This document shows, in pieces, positions 25,259 to 33,228 of a DNA stretch of 34,051 nucleotides (position 1 is its first letter; each line of letters starts with the position of its first letter). Position numbers and translations under genes: made by a program. The notes under the pieces are model-generated. The model was given only the letters and a program-made list of their open reading frames with translations. It made no database searches and was not told where the DNA came from. Origin of the DNA: 1-14-0-10-45-29 sp964532715. GTDB lineage: Archaea > Micrarchaeota > Micrarchaeia > Anstonellales > Anstonellaceae. The stretch lies in the NCBI GenBank assembly GCA_964532715.1, contig CAZHIX010000004.1, forward strand, positions 1 through 34,051, written 5' to 3'.

Positions 25259-26074
25259 ATGTTATTTGCTGATAATGTCATATTTGCACTACTGCTTTGT
25301 CTTTTTGCAGGTTTATCTACATCTTTAGGTGCATTCTTAGCTTTTTTCACTCGTCATACAAACACAAAAGCGTTATCTATAGCTCTTGGTTTTTCAGCAG
25401 GAGTAATGATCTATATCTCGTTTGTTGAACTTTTACCGACTGCAAGTGCTCACGTAGTGGATTTTTTTGGCTCCGACTCAGATTTTGCATCTTCGCTTTG
25501 CATATTAGCATTTTTTTCTGGCTTAATTTCATTTGCAATTATTGACCGTCTTGTACCAGAATTTGAAAATCCTCACGAAATCAGGGAAGTTGAAGAAATT
25601 GATGCAATAGAAAAAGAAAAACGAAAAAAACTATACAATACTGCAATGATTAGTGCCATTGTAATTGCGCTTCACAATTTTCCTGAAGGTTTTGCTACAT
25701 TTGCATCCGCACTCTCAAATCCAACTGCTGGAGTTGCAGTTGCAATAGCTATAGCAATTCACAATATACCTGAAGGGATTGCCGTTTCAGTACCATTTTA
25801 TTATGCAACAAAAAATCGTAAAAATGCGTTTTTGCTTGCATCACTTTCAGGTCTTGCTGAACCGGTCGGAGCAATATTAGGTTTTATGATTTTATATCCT
25901 TTCATGAACGGTGCTCTACTTGGTCTAATTTTTGCATTTGTTGCAGGTCTTATGGTATTCATATCTTTAGATGAACTTTTACCAAGTGCTCAGAAATACG
26001 GGCATCATCATCTTTCAATTTACGGTTTAATTGCAGGCATGGCAGTAATGGCAATCAGCTTAATATTTTTATGA
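25259..26074 (+). CDS. ZIP-family divalent metal transporter (ZupT-like)
   Basis: Imports divalent cations such as Zn2+, Fe2+ or Mn2+ across the membrane. The 271-residue protein has about eight hydrophobic segments and the paired metal-binding helices with HNFPEG (139-144) and HNIPEG (168-173), the hallmark of the ZupT/GufA branch. An acidic-basic loop (HEIREVEEIDAIEKEKRKK, about 106-124) separates helices 3 and 4. The N-terminal SVELLP-like sequence appears as SFVELLP. No Shine-Dalgarno is seen, consistent with leaderless translation from the TATA box at 25227-25235. The gene appears to be transcribed alone; downstream is a convergent gap before ribK. Confidence 0.95.
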   Translation: MLFADNVIFALLLCLFAGLSTSLGAFLAFFTRHTNTKALSIALGFSAGVMIYISFVELLPTASAHVVDFFGSDSDFASSLCILAFFSGLISFAIIDRLVPEFENPHEIREVEEIDAIEKEKRKKLYNTAMISAIVIALHNFPEGFATFASALSNPTAGVAVAIAIAIHNIPEGIAVSVPFYYATKNRKNAFLLASLSGLAEPVGAILGFMILYPFMNGALLGLIFAFVAGLMVFISLDELLPSAQKYGHHHLSIYGLIAGMAVMAISLIFL

Positions 26075-26158
26075 ACCAACCCGCCTACCTCAATGTCATA
26101 TTATAATACTATTAATAATGATTTAATAATCGCAGTATTTCAAAAATAGCGTTTTTAG

Positions 26159-26542
26159 CTAAATCTCAATTTCTATCAAATCTCCATCGTTTAGTCCAAG
26201 TTGTGTTCTCATTTTTTTTGCGCAAACAAATTCTACTATGTTTGGCGGATGATGAGTTAATTTTGCAAATATAATAAGTCCATTTTGTTCTGCAATTCTT
26301 GCGGGCATGCATTTTACGTCATAATATTGTTTTTCCCCATCAACAAATCCATTAACTATAAATGGTGCTTTTTTTTGTAGTTTTTGCATTCGTTCAATAT
26401 GTTTGTCCCCAACATCTAAATTTAGTGTTCCTGCAAATGGTTTTTCGCCAAGTATTTTCTCAAAACCTTCAATATATTGTTTGAGTGTGAGAAATTTTTT
26501 CCCCTCACCCTTTCCACAAACAACTTTCCCCACAAGTTTCAT
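26159..26542 (-). CDS. ribK: CTP-dependent riboflavin kinase (archaeal RibK)
   Basis: Converts riboflavin to FMN using CTP, an archaea-specific enzyme (DUF120 family). The signature GKGEGKKFLTLKQYIEGFE (residues 10-28) and KPFAGTLNLDV (34-44) are present, as is the C-terminal LGLNDGDLIEIEI strand. The 127-residue length equals the stand-alone kinase. It lacks the N-terminal winged helix of RbkR, the archaeal fusion that also regulates riboflavin genes, so any regulator must be encoded elsewhere. It lies 134 bp downstream of the pilin gene and about 4 kb from the ribD-ribC cluster. Confidence 0.95.
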   Translation of the reverse strand: MKLVGKVVCGKGEGKKFLTLKQYIEGFEKILGEKPFAGTLNLDVGDKHIERMQKLQKKAPFIVNGFVDGEKQYYDVKCMPARIAEQNGLIIFAKLTHHPPNIVEFVCAKKMRTQLGLNDGDLIEIEI

Positions 26543-26676
26543 GTTTTAGTCCCCAGCAAAACGCCACAGTCACTATAATTGGTCTCAGACGCTGTTAGCC
26601 TCATCATGTATTTTCAGAGGTTGTTCAAATTAGTTCATCAACGACCGTATAAATTACTCGTTCTTAGCTTTTAAAC

Positions 26677-27111
26677 TTAGCAATTTGAGTTTACCATAAC
26701 ATGTGGATTTGTACTGTTATACTCAATTTTTATACTGTGTCTTCCAGCTGTCGTTGGCCACTTACCACATACTGGTGCATTAGTCGTAGTAATCACGTCT
26801 CCTTCGCCTAATGTGTTTATCACTATAACTTTTCCAATATCCCCCAACCGTTCTCCTATAAACGATTGAGATATCTTTGCGCTTTGGGGTATATCTATCC
26901 AAATCGTTTTTTGTGCCCCCTCACCACACAAATAAACCTCATTACAATTCTGTGCAACCATACGTACTGTTTGTTCTGCTATTTCTCCATCATGTAAAAC
27001 ACTTCCAGAAACCGCTTGTGTTGGCAAAATCGCTATAACCACAAAAAGAACAATCGTGGCAAGTGCAAATAAAATTAGAAGCTCAATGGTGCTTTGTGCT
27101 ATTAATCTCAT
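26677..27111 (-). CDS. Pilin-like protein with class III signal peptide
   Basis: A 144-residue secreted or pilus-forming protein. The N-terminus MRLIAQSTIELLILFALATI continues hydrophobic for about 27 residues. The Q6-S7-x2-E10 pattern before the hydrophobic stretch is the class III (DUF361-type) prepilin cleavage signal handled by EppA-like or PibD-like peptidases. The rest is a beta-rich domain with four cysteines (C55, C62, C114, C144) that could form two disulfides. A GGTG element lies about 7 nt before ATG 27111. The membrane protein gene on the same strand ends 32 bp upstream, suggesting a joint unit. No pilus ATPase or platform gene is in this window. Confidence 0.8.
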   Translation of the reverse strand: MRLIAQSTIELLILFALATIVLFVVIAILPTQAVSGSVLHDGEIAEQTVRMVAQNCNEVYLCGEGAQKTIWIDIPQSAKISQSFIGERLGDIGKVIVINTLGEGDVITTTNAPVCGKWPTTAGRHSIKIEYNSTNPHVMVNSNC

Positions 27112-27143
27112 CTTTTACACCACTAAGCTCTTAGTTTGTTTCA

Positions 27144-28022
27144 CTATTTTTTCTTTTTCTTACTTTTTACTGTGTGTTTTTTCTTTTTTGTTATCTTTGA
27201 ATCTTTGTGTTCAATGTTCTGTACTATCGCCACGTTTGTCTTTGTGTTCTCAAAGAAAAATTTGTACATGTCTGCTACGAACACCATAGCTATTGCAACT
27301 GTAGGTATCGTCCACAAAAATGTCAAAACGTTTATTACTAAATTATTTTGCCCTATCAAAATAACCGATGCAATAACAATTATCAAAATCGGAATTGCTA
27401 CTATAAGCGAAATCATAATTTGTGGTAAAAATGCCTGAAATGTCTGACCTTTGATTATGTTATGGGACATCTTGAGTGCTTCTGATTCGTTCATTTCTTT
27501 TCCTAAAAACAAGTATTGTGCAAAACCTGTTCTTATAGAATGTATGGTGCTAGCAATTGACCACGCTACAACCATCAACATTATTATAACAAAACTAATA
27601 ATCGCACCTAATTCATATTCTATGATTGAAGTAATCGCTAACACTAGTACTAATACTGCCAACACAAGACATATTATTGTAGGTGTAAGTAATTTTTTAT
27701 CGTACCAACAAAATAGATTTACAAATACCATTCTAATGTTCATTACAAACCAATCAACAAGTGAGGGGAATTTTCCAACTTTTATCCCTATCAGTTCCAT
27801 AGTTTTTCTAACAAATCTAGGAACAACATAAAAAAGCAGTAATGCAAATCCTACAAAATAGATTCCCATATATAATAGTGGATTCTCAGCAACAAACATT
27901 TCTGAGAGCCCAGCAATTAACGTTATTAATGCAACAAACGCCGAATATTTTAAAATTTCAGAATCTGTGAATTTCGAGATCGCATAATTTAAACCTCTAC
28001 CAAAATCGTAATACCTTGACAT
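27144..28022 (-). CDS. Multispanning membrane protein of unknown function
   Basis: A 292-residue protein with about six hydrophobic segments, beginning MSRYYDFGRGLNYAISKF and ending in a very basic tail (KKKKHTVKSKKKKK) that should stay in the cytoplasm. ATG 28022 is chosen because AGGAGGGG lies just upstream with good spacing; the frame is open to 28106 but the extra 28 residues are basic with no match. The fold pattern (amphipathic N-terminal helix, WSIASTIHSIRTGFAQYLFL, paired helices) resembles generic archaeal membrane proteins of unknown function, and I do not recognise a family with confidence. It is followed by the pilin gene after 32 bp. Confidence 0.75.
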   Translation of the reverse strand: MSRYYDFGRGLNYAISKFTDSEILKYSAFVALITLIAGLSEMFVAENPLLYMGIYFVGFALLLFYVVPRFVRKTMELIGIKVGKFPSLVDWFVMNIRMVFVNLFCWYDKKLLTPTIICLVLAVLVLVLAITSIIEYELGAIISFVIIMLMVVAWSIASTIHSIRTGFAQYLFLGKEMNESEALKMSHNIIKGQTFQAFLPQIMISLIVAIPILIIVIASVILIGQNNLVINVLTFLWTIPTVAIAMVFVADMYKFFFENTKTNVAIVQNIEHKDSKITKKKKHTVKSKKKKK

Positions 28023-28257
28023 ACTACCCCTCCTATTTTTGTGCGATTTACATATCTTATTTCTGTTTTTTGATATGCGCACATCTCTTCTATTCACAAA
28101 CTTCAACTATATAAATTAAAAACCTGTCGTTGCAGGTGTATATGCTACAATCTCAATTTATGTCGTTCAAAAATAAGTAGTTGATAATGTATTATGCAAA
28201 TGTTTTTGTGCAACAATATCTCTACTTGCCAAGCTTTATTCGTGCATAACTTATGCA

Positions 28258-29367
28258 TTAATCCTGTGCCTGAATTATCTTCTGTGCCAAACTCATCTTT
28301 TTCTCACGCATGTCTTGGTGTTTTTCAAACCATTGTAAAACCAAATCATTCACTTCTTTTTTGCACTCGCCACAAAGCATCTTACCACTTGTGCACCTAT
28401 CATATCTTGATTTTAGTTGTTCATCTTGAATTTCAAAATGAGTTTTGCACAATTCAAATATAGCGCACTTTGAAATATCCCCTCCGCTCTTTTTTTGTTC
28501 ATCGGCGGTTTCTTTGCCTCCTGTAAGTGCTTTTGATACTTTTTTGCGCACGCTTTGTAAATCCTCAGAGAGCCAAATCATTGAATCGGGGTCTCGTTTT
28601 GACATTTTTGCCTCTCCCTTTAGGTTCATCACAAATTTATGATACGTCGCAGATGGCAACACTAATCTTTGTTTAAATGCCAAATCACGTGATAATCTTA
28701 TGTGTGGGTCTTGATCAATTCCAACCGGCACAAGCACATTTTTTGGTCCTCCAAAATCTTCATGCTGTGGCAAAAATATATCTCCCATCTGTGCCATTAC
28801 TGCCATATAAAGACCTAAATCACGTTCTCCATATATAGCTTCAAATGTAGCTTTTGTAACTTTTGAACCAAGCACAAATGCGGTATTCATAACTCTTTGT
28901 TCTTTGGATTGTCTGTAAATATATGAATTTTTCTCATCAAGTCCCAAAGCAAGTAAATCTGCCACGTTTGAAATTGCAAATTCTTTTGCTTGTTCAAGTG
29001 TCAAGGCGTTATCAGCGTGTGCCTCTAAATCTGCAATAGCATAAAATACTTTTACGCCAAACTTTTTTTGAAAAAATATTATCTCTTGTGCAGTTTGTTT
29101 TGAACCAAGATGAAAATCCCCAGACGGTTTAATTCCGCTCATTATAGCAGTATTTTTTGCATTTTTTTGTGCAACTCCAATCCATTTTAAAAAATCACGA
29201 TGCGCTACAATTATATCTCTTGAAAAAAGATGTGAATCTAAAAACTTATTTTTTATATCTGCAGAAATCTTTTCAAGCCCAAATTTGTCATATAGTTTTT
29301 GCACGTCAATTGGAATCTGTGAACTCCACGGATCAATTTCAACTTTTTGAGTCATTTTATCACTCAT
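28258..29367 (-). CDS. trpS: Tryptophanyl-tRNA synthetase, archaeal/eukaryotic type
   Basis: Charges tRNA-Trp. It is a class I synthetase of 369 residues: the ATP-binding HIGH-like motif is SGDFHLGSK (about 82-90) and the KMSKS loop is AKMSKRDPDS (253-262). The preceding VGIDQDPHIRLSRDLA and the N-terminal PWSS element are typical of the archaeal/eukaryotic branch. A Cys-rich C-terminal segment (CTSGKMLCGECKKE) is also seen. Its ATG overlaps the stop of the KaiC-like gene by 4 bp (ATGA), so the two are translationally coupled; ATG four codons later is an alternative start. Confidence 0.96.
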   Translation of the reverse strand: MSDKMTQKVEIDPWSSQIPIDVQKLYDKFGLEKISADIKNKFLDSHLFSRDIIVAHRDFLKWIGVAQKNAKNTAIMSGIKPSGDFHLGSKQTAQEIIFFQKKFGVKVFYAIADLEAHADNALTLEQAKEFAISNVADLLALGLDEKNSYIYRQSKEQRVMNTAFVLGSKVTKATFEAIYGERDLGLYMAVMAQMGDIFLPQHEDFGGPKNVLVPVGIDQDPHIRLSRDLAFKQRLVLPSATYHKFVMNLKGEAKMSKRDPDSMIWLSEDLQSVRKKVSKALTGGKETADEQKKSGGDISKCAIFELCKTHFEIQDEQLKSRYDRCTSGKMLCGECKKEVNDLVLQWFEKHQDMREKKMSLAQKIIQAQD

Positions 29368-30110
29368 TTTTTATTTTTTTTCACTATTGACGTTTTTTTA
29401 GTTGTATTTTTTGTGCTCAGCACACTAAAACCTTTCGAGTCAATATTGCAAGAATGCACGTCTTGCATATGTGCCGCTCCTCTTAACTTTACAACTTCAA
29501 GTGTTCTTTGTCTTTGCATTTTATTTCTTATCCATCCAAGATGAATATATCCATCAGTAAGTGATTCAATTCCGCAACTTGTTCTTGGAACATTTGGATC
29601 GGGAGGAACCATGTCATCTGCTGTAATTACAGTGGTCGCACCCCATTTTCGTATTATATTTACTATTTTTTGCAAATGCGGTCTTTGCATATCTTTATCT
29701 ACTAAATTTACAAGTGGATTTATAGAATCAAAAACTATACGTTCTACACCTAATGTATCTATGAGTTCAAGAATTTGATTTTCCTGTTCAATAAATGATT
29801 CAAGTTCTTTATGTGGATATTCTATGAACACGACTTGTTTTTCACGTTCCATTCTTGGCAAATCCCAATTAAATGAAATCATGTTTGAAAAAATAGAAAA
29901 TTTTGGTTCATCAAATGAAAGATAAAGTCCAGGTTCTTTTGCCTCTAAAAATCCATTAACTAAAAATTGCGTAGCAAATGTCGTTCTACCAGAACCAGTG
30001 CTTCCAGAAAGTGTAATCAAATTATTTTTTGTAAAACCACCCTGAATTATATCGTTTAGTCCACTTATTCCGCTAGGTACTCTTGGAAACAGTGCATTTG
30101 TCATACTCAT
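29364..30110 (-). CDS. KaiC-like RecA-superfamily ATPase with altered Walker A
   Basis: A single-domain KaiC-type protein of 248 residues. The fold markers are GISGLNDIIQGGFTKNN, a P-loop at 36-43, LYLSFDEP (an acidic pair where KaiC carries its catalytic glutamates) and Walker B VERIVFDSINPL (D128). The P-loop reads GSTGSGRT: the universally important lysine is Arg42 (codon AGA). The C-terminus (RQRTLEVVKLRGAAHMQDVH) matches the end of KaiC domains. The protein ends in a lysine-rich tail. Such proteins include archaellum ArlH and many sensor-like archaeal ATPases. The upstream 173-aa gene overlaps by 4 bp and trpS overlaps downstream by 4 bp. GGGGGA before ATG 30104 suggests that as an alternative start. 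Confidence 0.9.
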   Translation of the reverse strand: MSMTNALFPRVPSGISGLNDIIQGGFTKNNLITLSGSTGSGRTTFATQFLVNGFLEAKEPGLYLSFDEPKFSIFSNMISFNWDLPRMEREKQVVFIEYPHKELESFIEQENQILELIDTLGVERIVFDSINPLVNLVDKDMQRPHLQKIVNIIRKWGATTVITADDMVPPDPNVPRTSCGIESLTDGYIHLGWIRNKMQRQRTLEVVKLRGAAHMQDVHSCNIDSKGFSVLSTKNTTKKTSIVKKNKK

Positions 30111-30628
30111 TCCCCCTTTTTATCTTCTTTTTTATTTCTGCCTATTTCTTCTCTGACTTTTTTGCCAAGTTGTGCTCTTGCAGACATATGTTTTGCAAGT
30201 TTTTTTCTCTGTTCATCATTCATAGTCTTTGTAAGTATGTATTGCGTCAATTCTTGATTCGTTGTAGATATACCCATAAGCGCCACTTGAAGTTCACCTG
30301 CATCAATTTTCGCATCTAATGGTTCTTCAACTTCAATACCTATCGGTGTATATGATTGCGTAATTCTTACTAAATCCGAAAATGATGCGATCAGCATTGA
30401 AACTTTTGAAGTAGTTGAATATTCTTTATCGTTTTCAATAGGTTCATCAATCTCCGCAACTGCCATATTCACTCCTGGCTCCTTCGTTATTTTGCTAACA
30501 AAACCTACCATTATGTTCTGCAAATTTTCTTTGTCTGATGAGTGCATATCAAAGTAAAAATGAACGAAATATCCACCATTATCTACAGTCCTATTTTTTA
30601 ATTCTTCAAATTTTTTCATATCTGCCAT
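30107..30628 (-). CDS. Conserved-looking cytoplasmic protein, unknown function, paired with KaiC-like ATPase
   Basis: A 173-residue protein I do not recognise. It appears to be a mixed alpha/beta domain (NGGYFVHFYFDMHSSDKENL, then VGFVSKITKEPGVNMAVAEI and SKVSMLIASFSDLVRITQSY, PIGIEVEEP), followed by a helical stretch and a strongly charged tail (GRNKKEDKKGE). No signal peptide or membrane helix is present. ATG 30628 has AGGT about 7 nt upstream and a TATA-like ACTTATAG further upstream, so this gene probably starts the unit with the KaiC-like ATPase and trpS. The 4-bp overlap with the ATPase implies coordinated production; a partner or substrate adaptor is a guess. Confidence 0.75.
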   Translation of the reverse strand: MADMKKFEELKNRTVDNGGYFVHFYFDMHSSDKENLQNIMVGFVSKITKEPGVNMAVAEIDEPIENDKEYSTTSKVSMLIASFSDLVRITQSYTPIGIEVEEPLDAKIDAGELQVALMGISTTNQELTQYILTKTMNDEQRKKLAKHMSARAQLGKKVREEIGRNKKEDKKGE

Positions 30629-30696
30629 GTTAATTACCTATAAGTATTCTCTTATCTTATTGTACATAAACTAAGAGGGAATAAACGTTAAAATGC

Positions 30697-32127
30697 CTAT
30701 CTAAGACTTAAAACAATCATCAAATCACTATCGCACTTCATAACATTGATTATATGTGCATTTTTCATGTGTTTTTCAATATTTCCGTTTGTTGTTTTAT
30801 CTTGGGAAAATAATAAATTTTTTGAATCCGGTGCAAACTTTGGTGCATAAAACAAAATCATCACATCAATTAAATCAAGCTCAAGAAGATTTCTTGCAAG
30901 GGTTGCACCCCCCTCGCAAAGTATCTGGTTTATGTTCATCTTTGCAAGTTTTTCAAGCAAATATTTCAAATCAACTTTACCACTAATATTTTTTGGACAT
31001 TTTATAAGTCTAATTTTCTTTTTCTCAAATTCATCAATATTATTTTTGTTTGCATCACAATACGCAACAAGTGCATTTGAATCTGCAAAAACGTTTAAGT
31101 CTGTGGGGCATTTAAGTTTGCTATCCACTATGACTCTAAGTGGGTCATTTTCATATCCCCGTGCCGTTAGTCTTGGATTATCAATAATTGCAGTATTCGC
31201 CCCTATTATAATCGCGTCTGTTTTATCACGCATTTTCATAACTAATTTTCGCGAGTATTCACAACTCACCCATTTTTTCTTCTTTGTATATTTGTCATCT
31301 TGAATATTCTGTCTATCGTTTTGATCATCGTGTTTGTTGGGTGCAATTTTTTTCTGTTCGCACTTCTCATCACACATCGTATTCTCTTTTTGCGCAGTAT
31401 CCTCATCTAGTACAGTTTTTCCATCAAGTGTGCATGCCATCTTTAATGTGAGTAGTGGTATTTTTTTGCGCAAAATTTTCAAGTATGCAGAATTTACTGC
31501 TTGTGCTTGTTCTTGCAAATACTTCGCCCCGCCCCCTCTCACGTTTTTGTTTGGGTCATCCATTGCATAAACTACTTTTTTTATTTTGGCTTTAATTATT
31601 GCATCTGTGCATGGCGGAGTTCTACCTGTATGATTGCAAGGTTCAAGGCTCACATATAATGTTGAACCCTCAAGCATTTTTTCTGCATTTTTGTCGTATT
31701 TGTTTTTTGCATCTAAAATTGCTTCAACTTCTGCATGCGCCATCCCTGCTTTTTTGTGATATCCTTGTGCAATTATTTTATTGTCCTTAACAATTACTGC
31801 TCCAACATATGGGTTTGGAGATGGATGGCCTAATATTGAAATTTCAATCGCTTTTTGCATAAAATAGTTATCAATATACAACTCTCCATCTTTTTTATTG
31901 TCTGATTCTTGTTCGTTTTGAGTCTCTACATATCGTTCTTTGTATTTTTCATTGTCAAGCCGACGAAAAACCTCTTGCACTTTAATGTCTTGTTTTTTAT
32001 TTATGTTTTTTTTATCGTGCAAGTTATCTGCTATGCGTTCGCTGTAAAAATTTGTTTTATGTGTTTTGTTTGTGTTTTTTTGTCTATCCTCTTTTTTCAT
32101 ATTTTTGCACACTCTTTTATCAACCAT
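30697..32127 (-). CDS. ribD: RibD: riboflavin deaminase/reductase with N-terminal extension and insertion
   Basis: Bifunctional bacterial-type enzyme: an N-terminal cytidine-deaminase-like domain deaminates the pyrimidine intermediate and a C-terminal reductase reduces the ribosyl side chain. The deaminase zinc site is HAE (AGMAHAEVEAI) with PCNHTGRTPPC. The reductase shows LKMACTLDGKTV, AIIIGANTAIIDNPRLTARG and CEGGATLARNLL. Two oddities stand out: about 90 Lys/Asn/Gln/Asp-rich residues before the deaminase (which itself starts near MQKAIEISILGHPSPNPYVG), and an insertion of about 40 similar residues between DGKTV and WVSCEYSRKL in the reductase. ATG 32127 overlaps the ribA stop by 8 bp; ATG at 31860 would give a conventional enzyme but leave a long gap. 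It is last in the ribC-ribH-ribA-ribD run. Confidence 0.9.
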   Translation of the reverse strand: MVDKRVCKNMKKEDRQKNTNKTHKTNFYSERIADNLHDKKNINKKQDIKVQEVFRRLDNEKYKERYVETQNEQESDNKKDGELYIDNYFMQKAIEISILGHPSPNPYVGAVIVKDNKIIAQGYHKKAGMAHAEVEAILDAKNKYDKNAEKMLEGSTLYVSLEPCNHTGRTPPCTDAIIKAKIKKVVYAMDDPNKNVRGGGAKYLQEQAQAVNSAYLKILRKKIPLLTLKMACTLDGKTVLDEDTAQKENTMCDEKCEQKKIAPNKHDDQNDRQNIQDDKYTKKKKWVSCEYSRKLVMKMRDKTDAIIIGANTAIIDNPRLTARGYENDPLRVIVDSKLKCPTDLNVFADSNALVAYCDANKNNIDEFEKKKIRLIKCPKNISGKVDLKYLLEKLAKMNINQILCEGGATLARNLLELDLIDVMILFYAPKFAPDSKNLLFSQDKTTNGNIEKHMKNAHIINVMKCDSDLMIVLSLR

Positions 32128-32731
32128 CTTGTTCGTCAATGATGTGCCCCATCTTATTTTTTTTAGTATCAATATATTTTTTATCGTGCTCGTTTGGTTT
32201 GATAATTAGTGGAATTCTTCCCACAACTTTCATTCCATTCTCTTCAATTTGTTTTATCTTATTGGGGTTATTTGTCATAAGCATTATAGATTTGACACCA
32301 AGAAATTTCAACATTTCAACCGCGGACGAATAATCTCGCAAGTCCTCTGCAAATCCAAGCTGATGATTTGCTTGAACCGTATCAAGACCTTCGTCTTGAA
32401 GTGTATACGCGCGTATTTTATTTGCAAGTCCAATTCCGCGTCCTTCCTGATTTAAATAAATCATTACTGCATGTGATTGTTGTGCTAAATATCTCATCGC
32501 TTTTTCATATTGTTCTCTACAATCACATCTTCTTGAACCAAGTGCATCTCCAGTAAGACATCTTGAATGAATTCGCACAGCAACAGATTCTTTATTTTTT
32601 GGCTCTCCTCTAACTATTGCTAAATGCGTTTTCATTTTTTTATCTTCAAATGCATAAATTTCAAAATCACCGTAAATCGTAGGAAATTTCGCTTTTGATA
32701 CAAATTCGCATTCATTACCGTTTTTATCCAT
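32120..32731 (-). CDS. ribA: GTP cyclohydrolase II (RibA)
   Basis: First committed step of bacterial-type riboflavin synthesis: GTP is opened to the diaminopyrimidine phosphate, formate and pyrophosphate. The zinc-binding cysteines C58, C69 and C71 lie in RCLTGDALGSRRCDCREQ, followed by NQEGRGIGLANKIRAY and the GTP-binding QLGFAEDLRDY. The 203-residue length is that of a single-domain GCH II; no fused DHBP synthase domain is present. Most archaea begin the pathway with a different enzyme (GTP cyclohydrolase III, ArfA), so this gene is probably of bacterial origin. It lies 45 bp after ribH and overlaps ribD by 8 bp. Confidence 0.97.
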   Translation of the reverse strand: MDKNGNECEFVSKAKFPTIYGDFEIYAFEDKKMKTHLAIVRGEPKNKESVAVRIHSRCLTGDALGSRRCDCREQYEKAMRYLAQQSHAVMIYLNQEGRGIGLANKIRAYTLQDEGLDTVQANHQLGFAEDLRDYSSAVEMLKFLGVKSIMLMTNNPNKIKQIEENGMKVVGRIPLIIKPNEHDKKYIDTKKNKMGHIIDEQDG

Positions 32732-32776
32732 ATTTTATCACTTTAATTTTGTCTTACAATATAAAACGTTATTCTG

Positions 32777-33196
32777 CTAATCTGAAATAGCCTCAATTGT
32801 GTTTATCATCTCAATCGCACTATCTACTGCTCGTCTTGCGTATTCTTTAGCTCTTTTTTCTGCCTGTTGGTAAGTTGCCCCAGGTCCGATAACACAAAGC
32901 ATAATTGGTTTTTTTCTTTCAACTGATATTCGTTGCAAATTTGTTGATAGTGCAAACCCAATAGCTTCATCATGTTTTGTGTCTCCTTTGATTATTGCGC
33001 CTAATGTTATTACTGCTTGTACTGATTTGTTCTGGCACATCTTATCTGCAATAAGTGCAATATCGTATGCACCTGGTACTTTTACAATTTTGACTATTTC
33101 AACTGATTTTTCTTTACATCTTTGAATTGCACATTCTTTCATTTGTTCTGTAATTTGGGAATTAAATTCCGAGTAAATAATTGCAACCTTTATCAT
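32777..33196 (-). CDS. ribH: 6,7-dimethyl-8-ribityllumazine synthase
   Basis: Condenses 5-amino-6-ribitylaminouracil with 3,4-dihydroxy-2-butanone 4-phosphate to lumazine, the penultimate step of riboflavin synthesis. At 139 residues it is the short archaeal form. The active-site motif GAIIKGDTKHDEAIG (66-80) contains the conserved His75, and FNSQIT near the N-terminus is the substrate stacking region. VPGAYDIAL (40-48) is also typical. The gene sits 32 bp after ribC and 45 bp before ribA, in operon spacing. Confidence 0.96.
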   Translation of the reverse strand: MIKVAIIYSEFNSQITEQMKECAIQRCKEKSVEIVKIVKVPGAYDIALIADKMCQNKSVQAVITLGAIIKGDTKHDEAIGFALSTNLQRISVERKKPIMLCVIGPGATYQQAEKRAKEYARRAVDSAIEMINTIEAISD

Positions 33197-33228
33197 ACAA
33201 ATCCCTATTTTTCGTTTTAAATATCTTG

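Noticed and set aside
29364..30110. Circadian KaiC clock protein
   Set aside because: There is one ATPase domain only, no KaiA or KaiB nearby, and the P-loop is altered. It belongs to the broad archaeal KaiC-like group.
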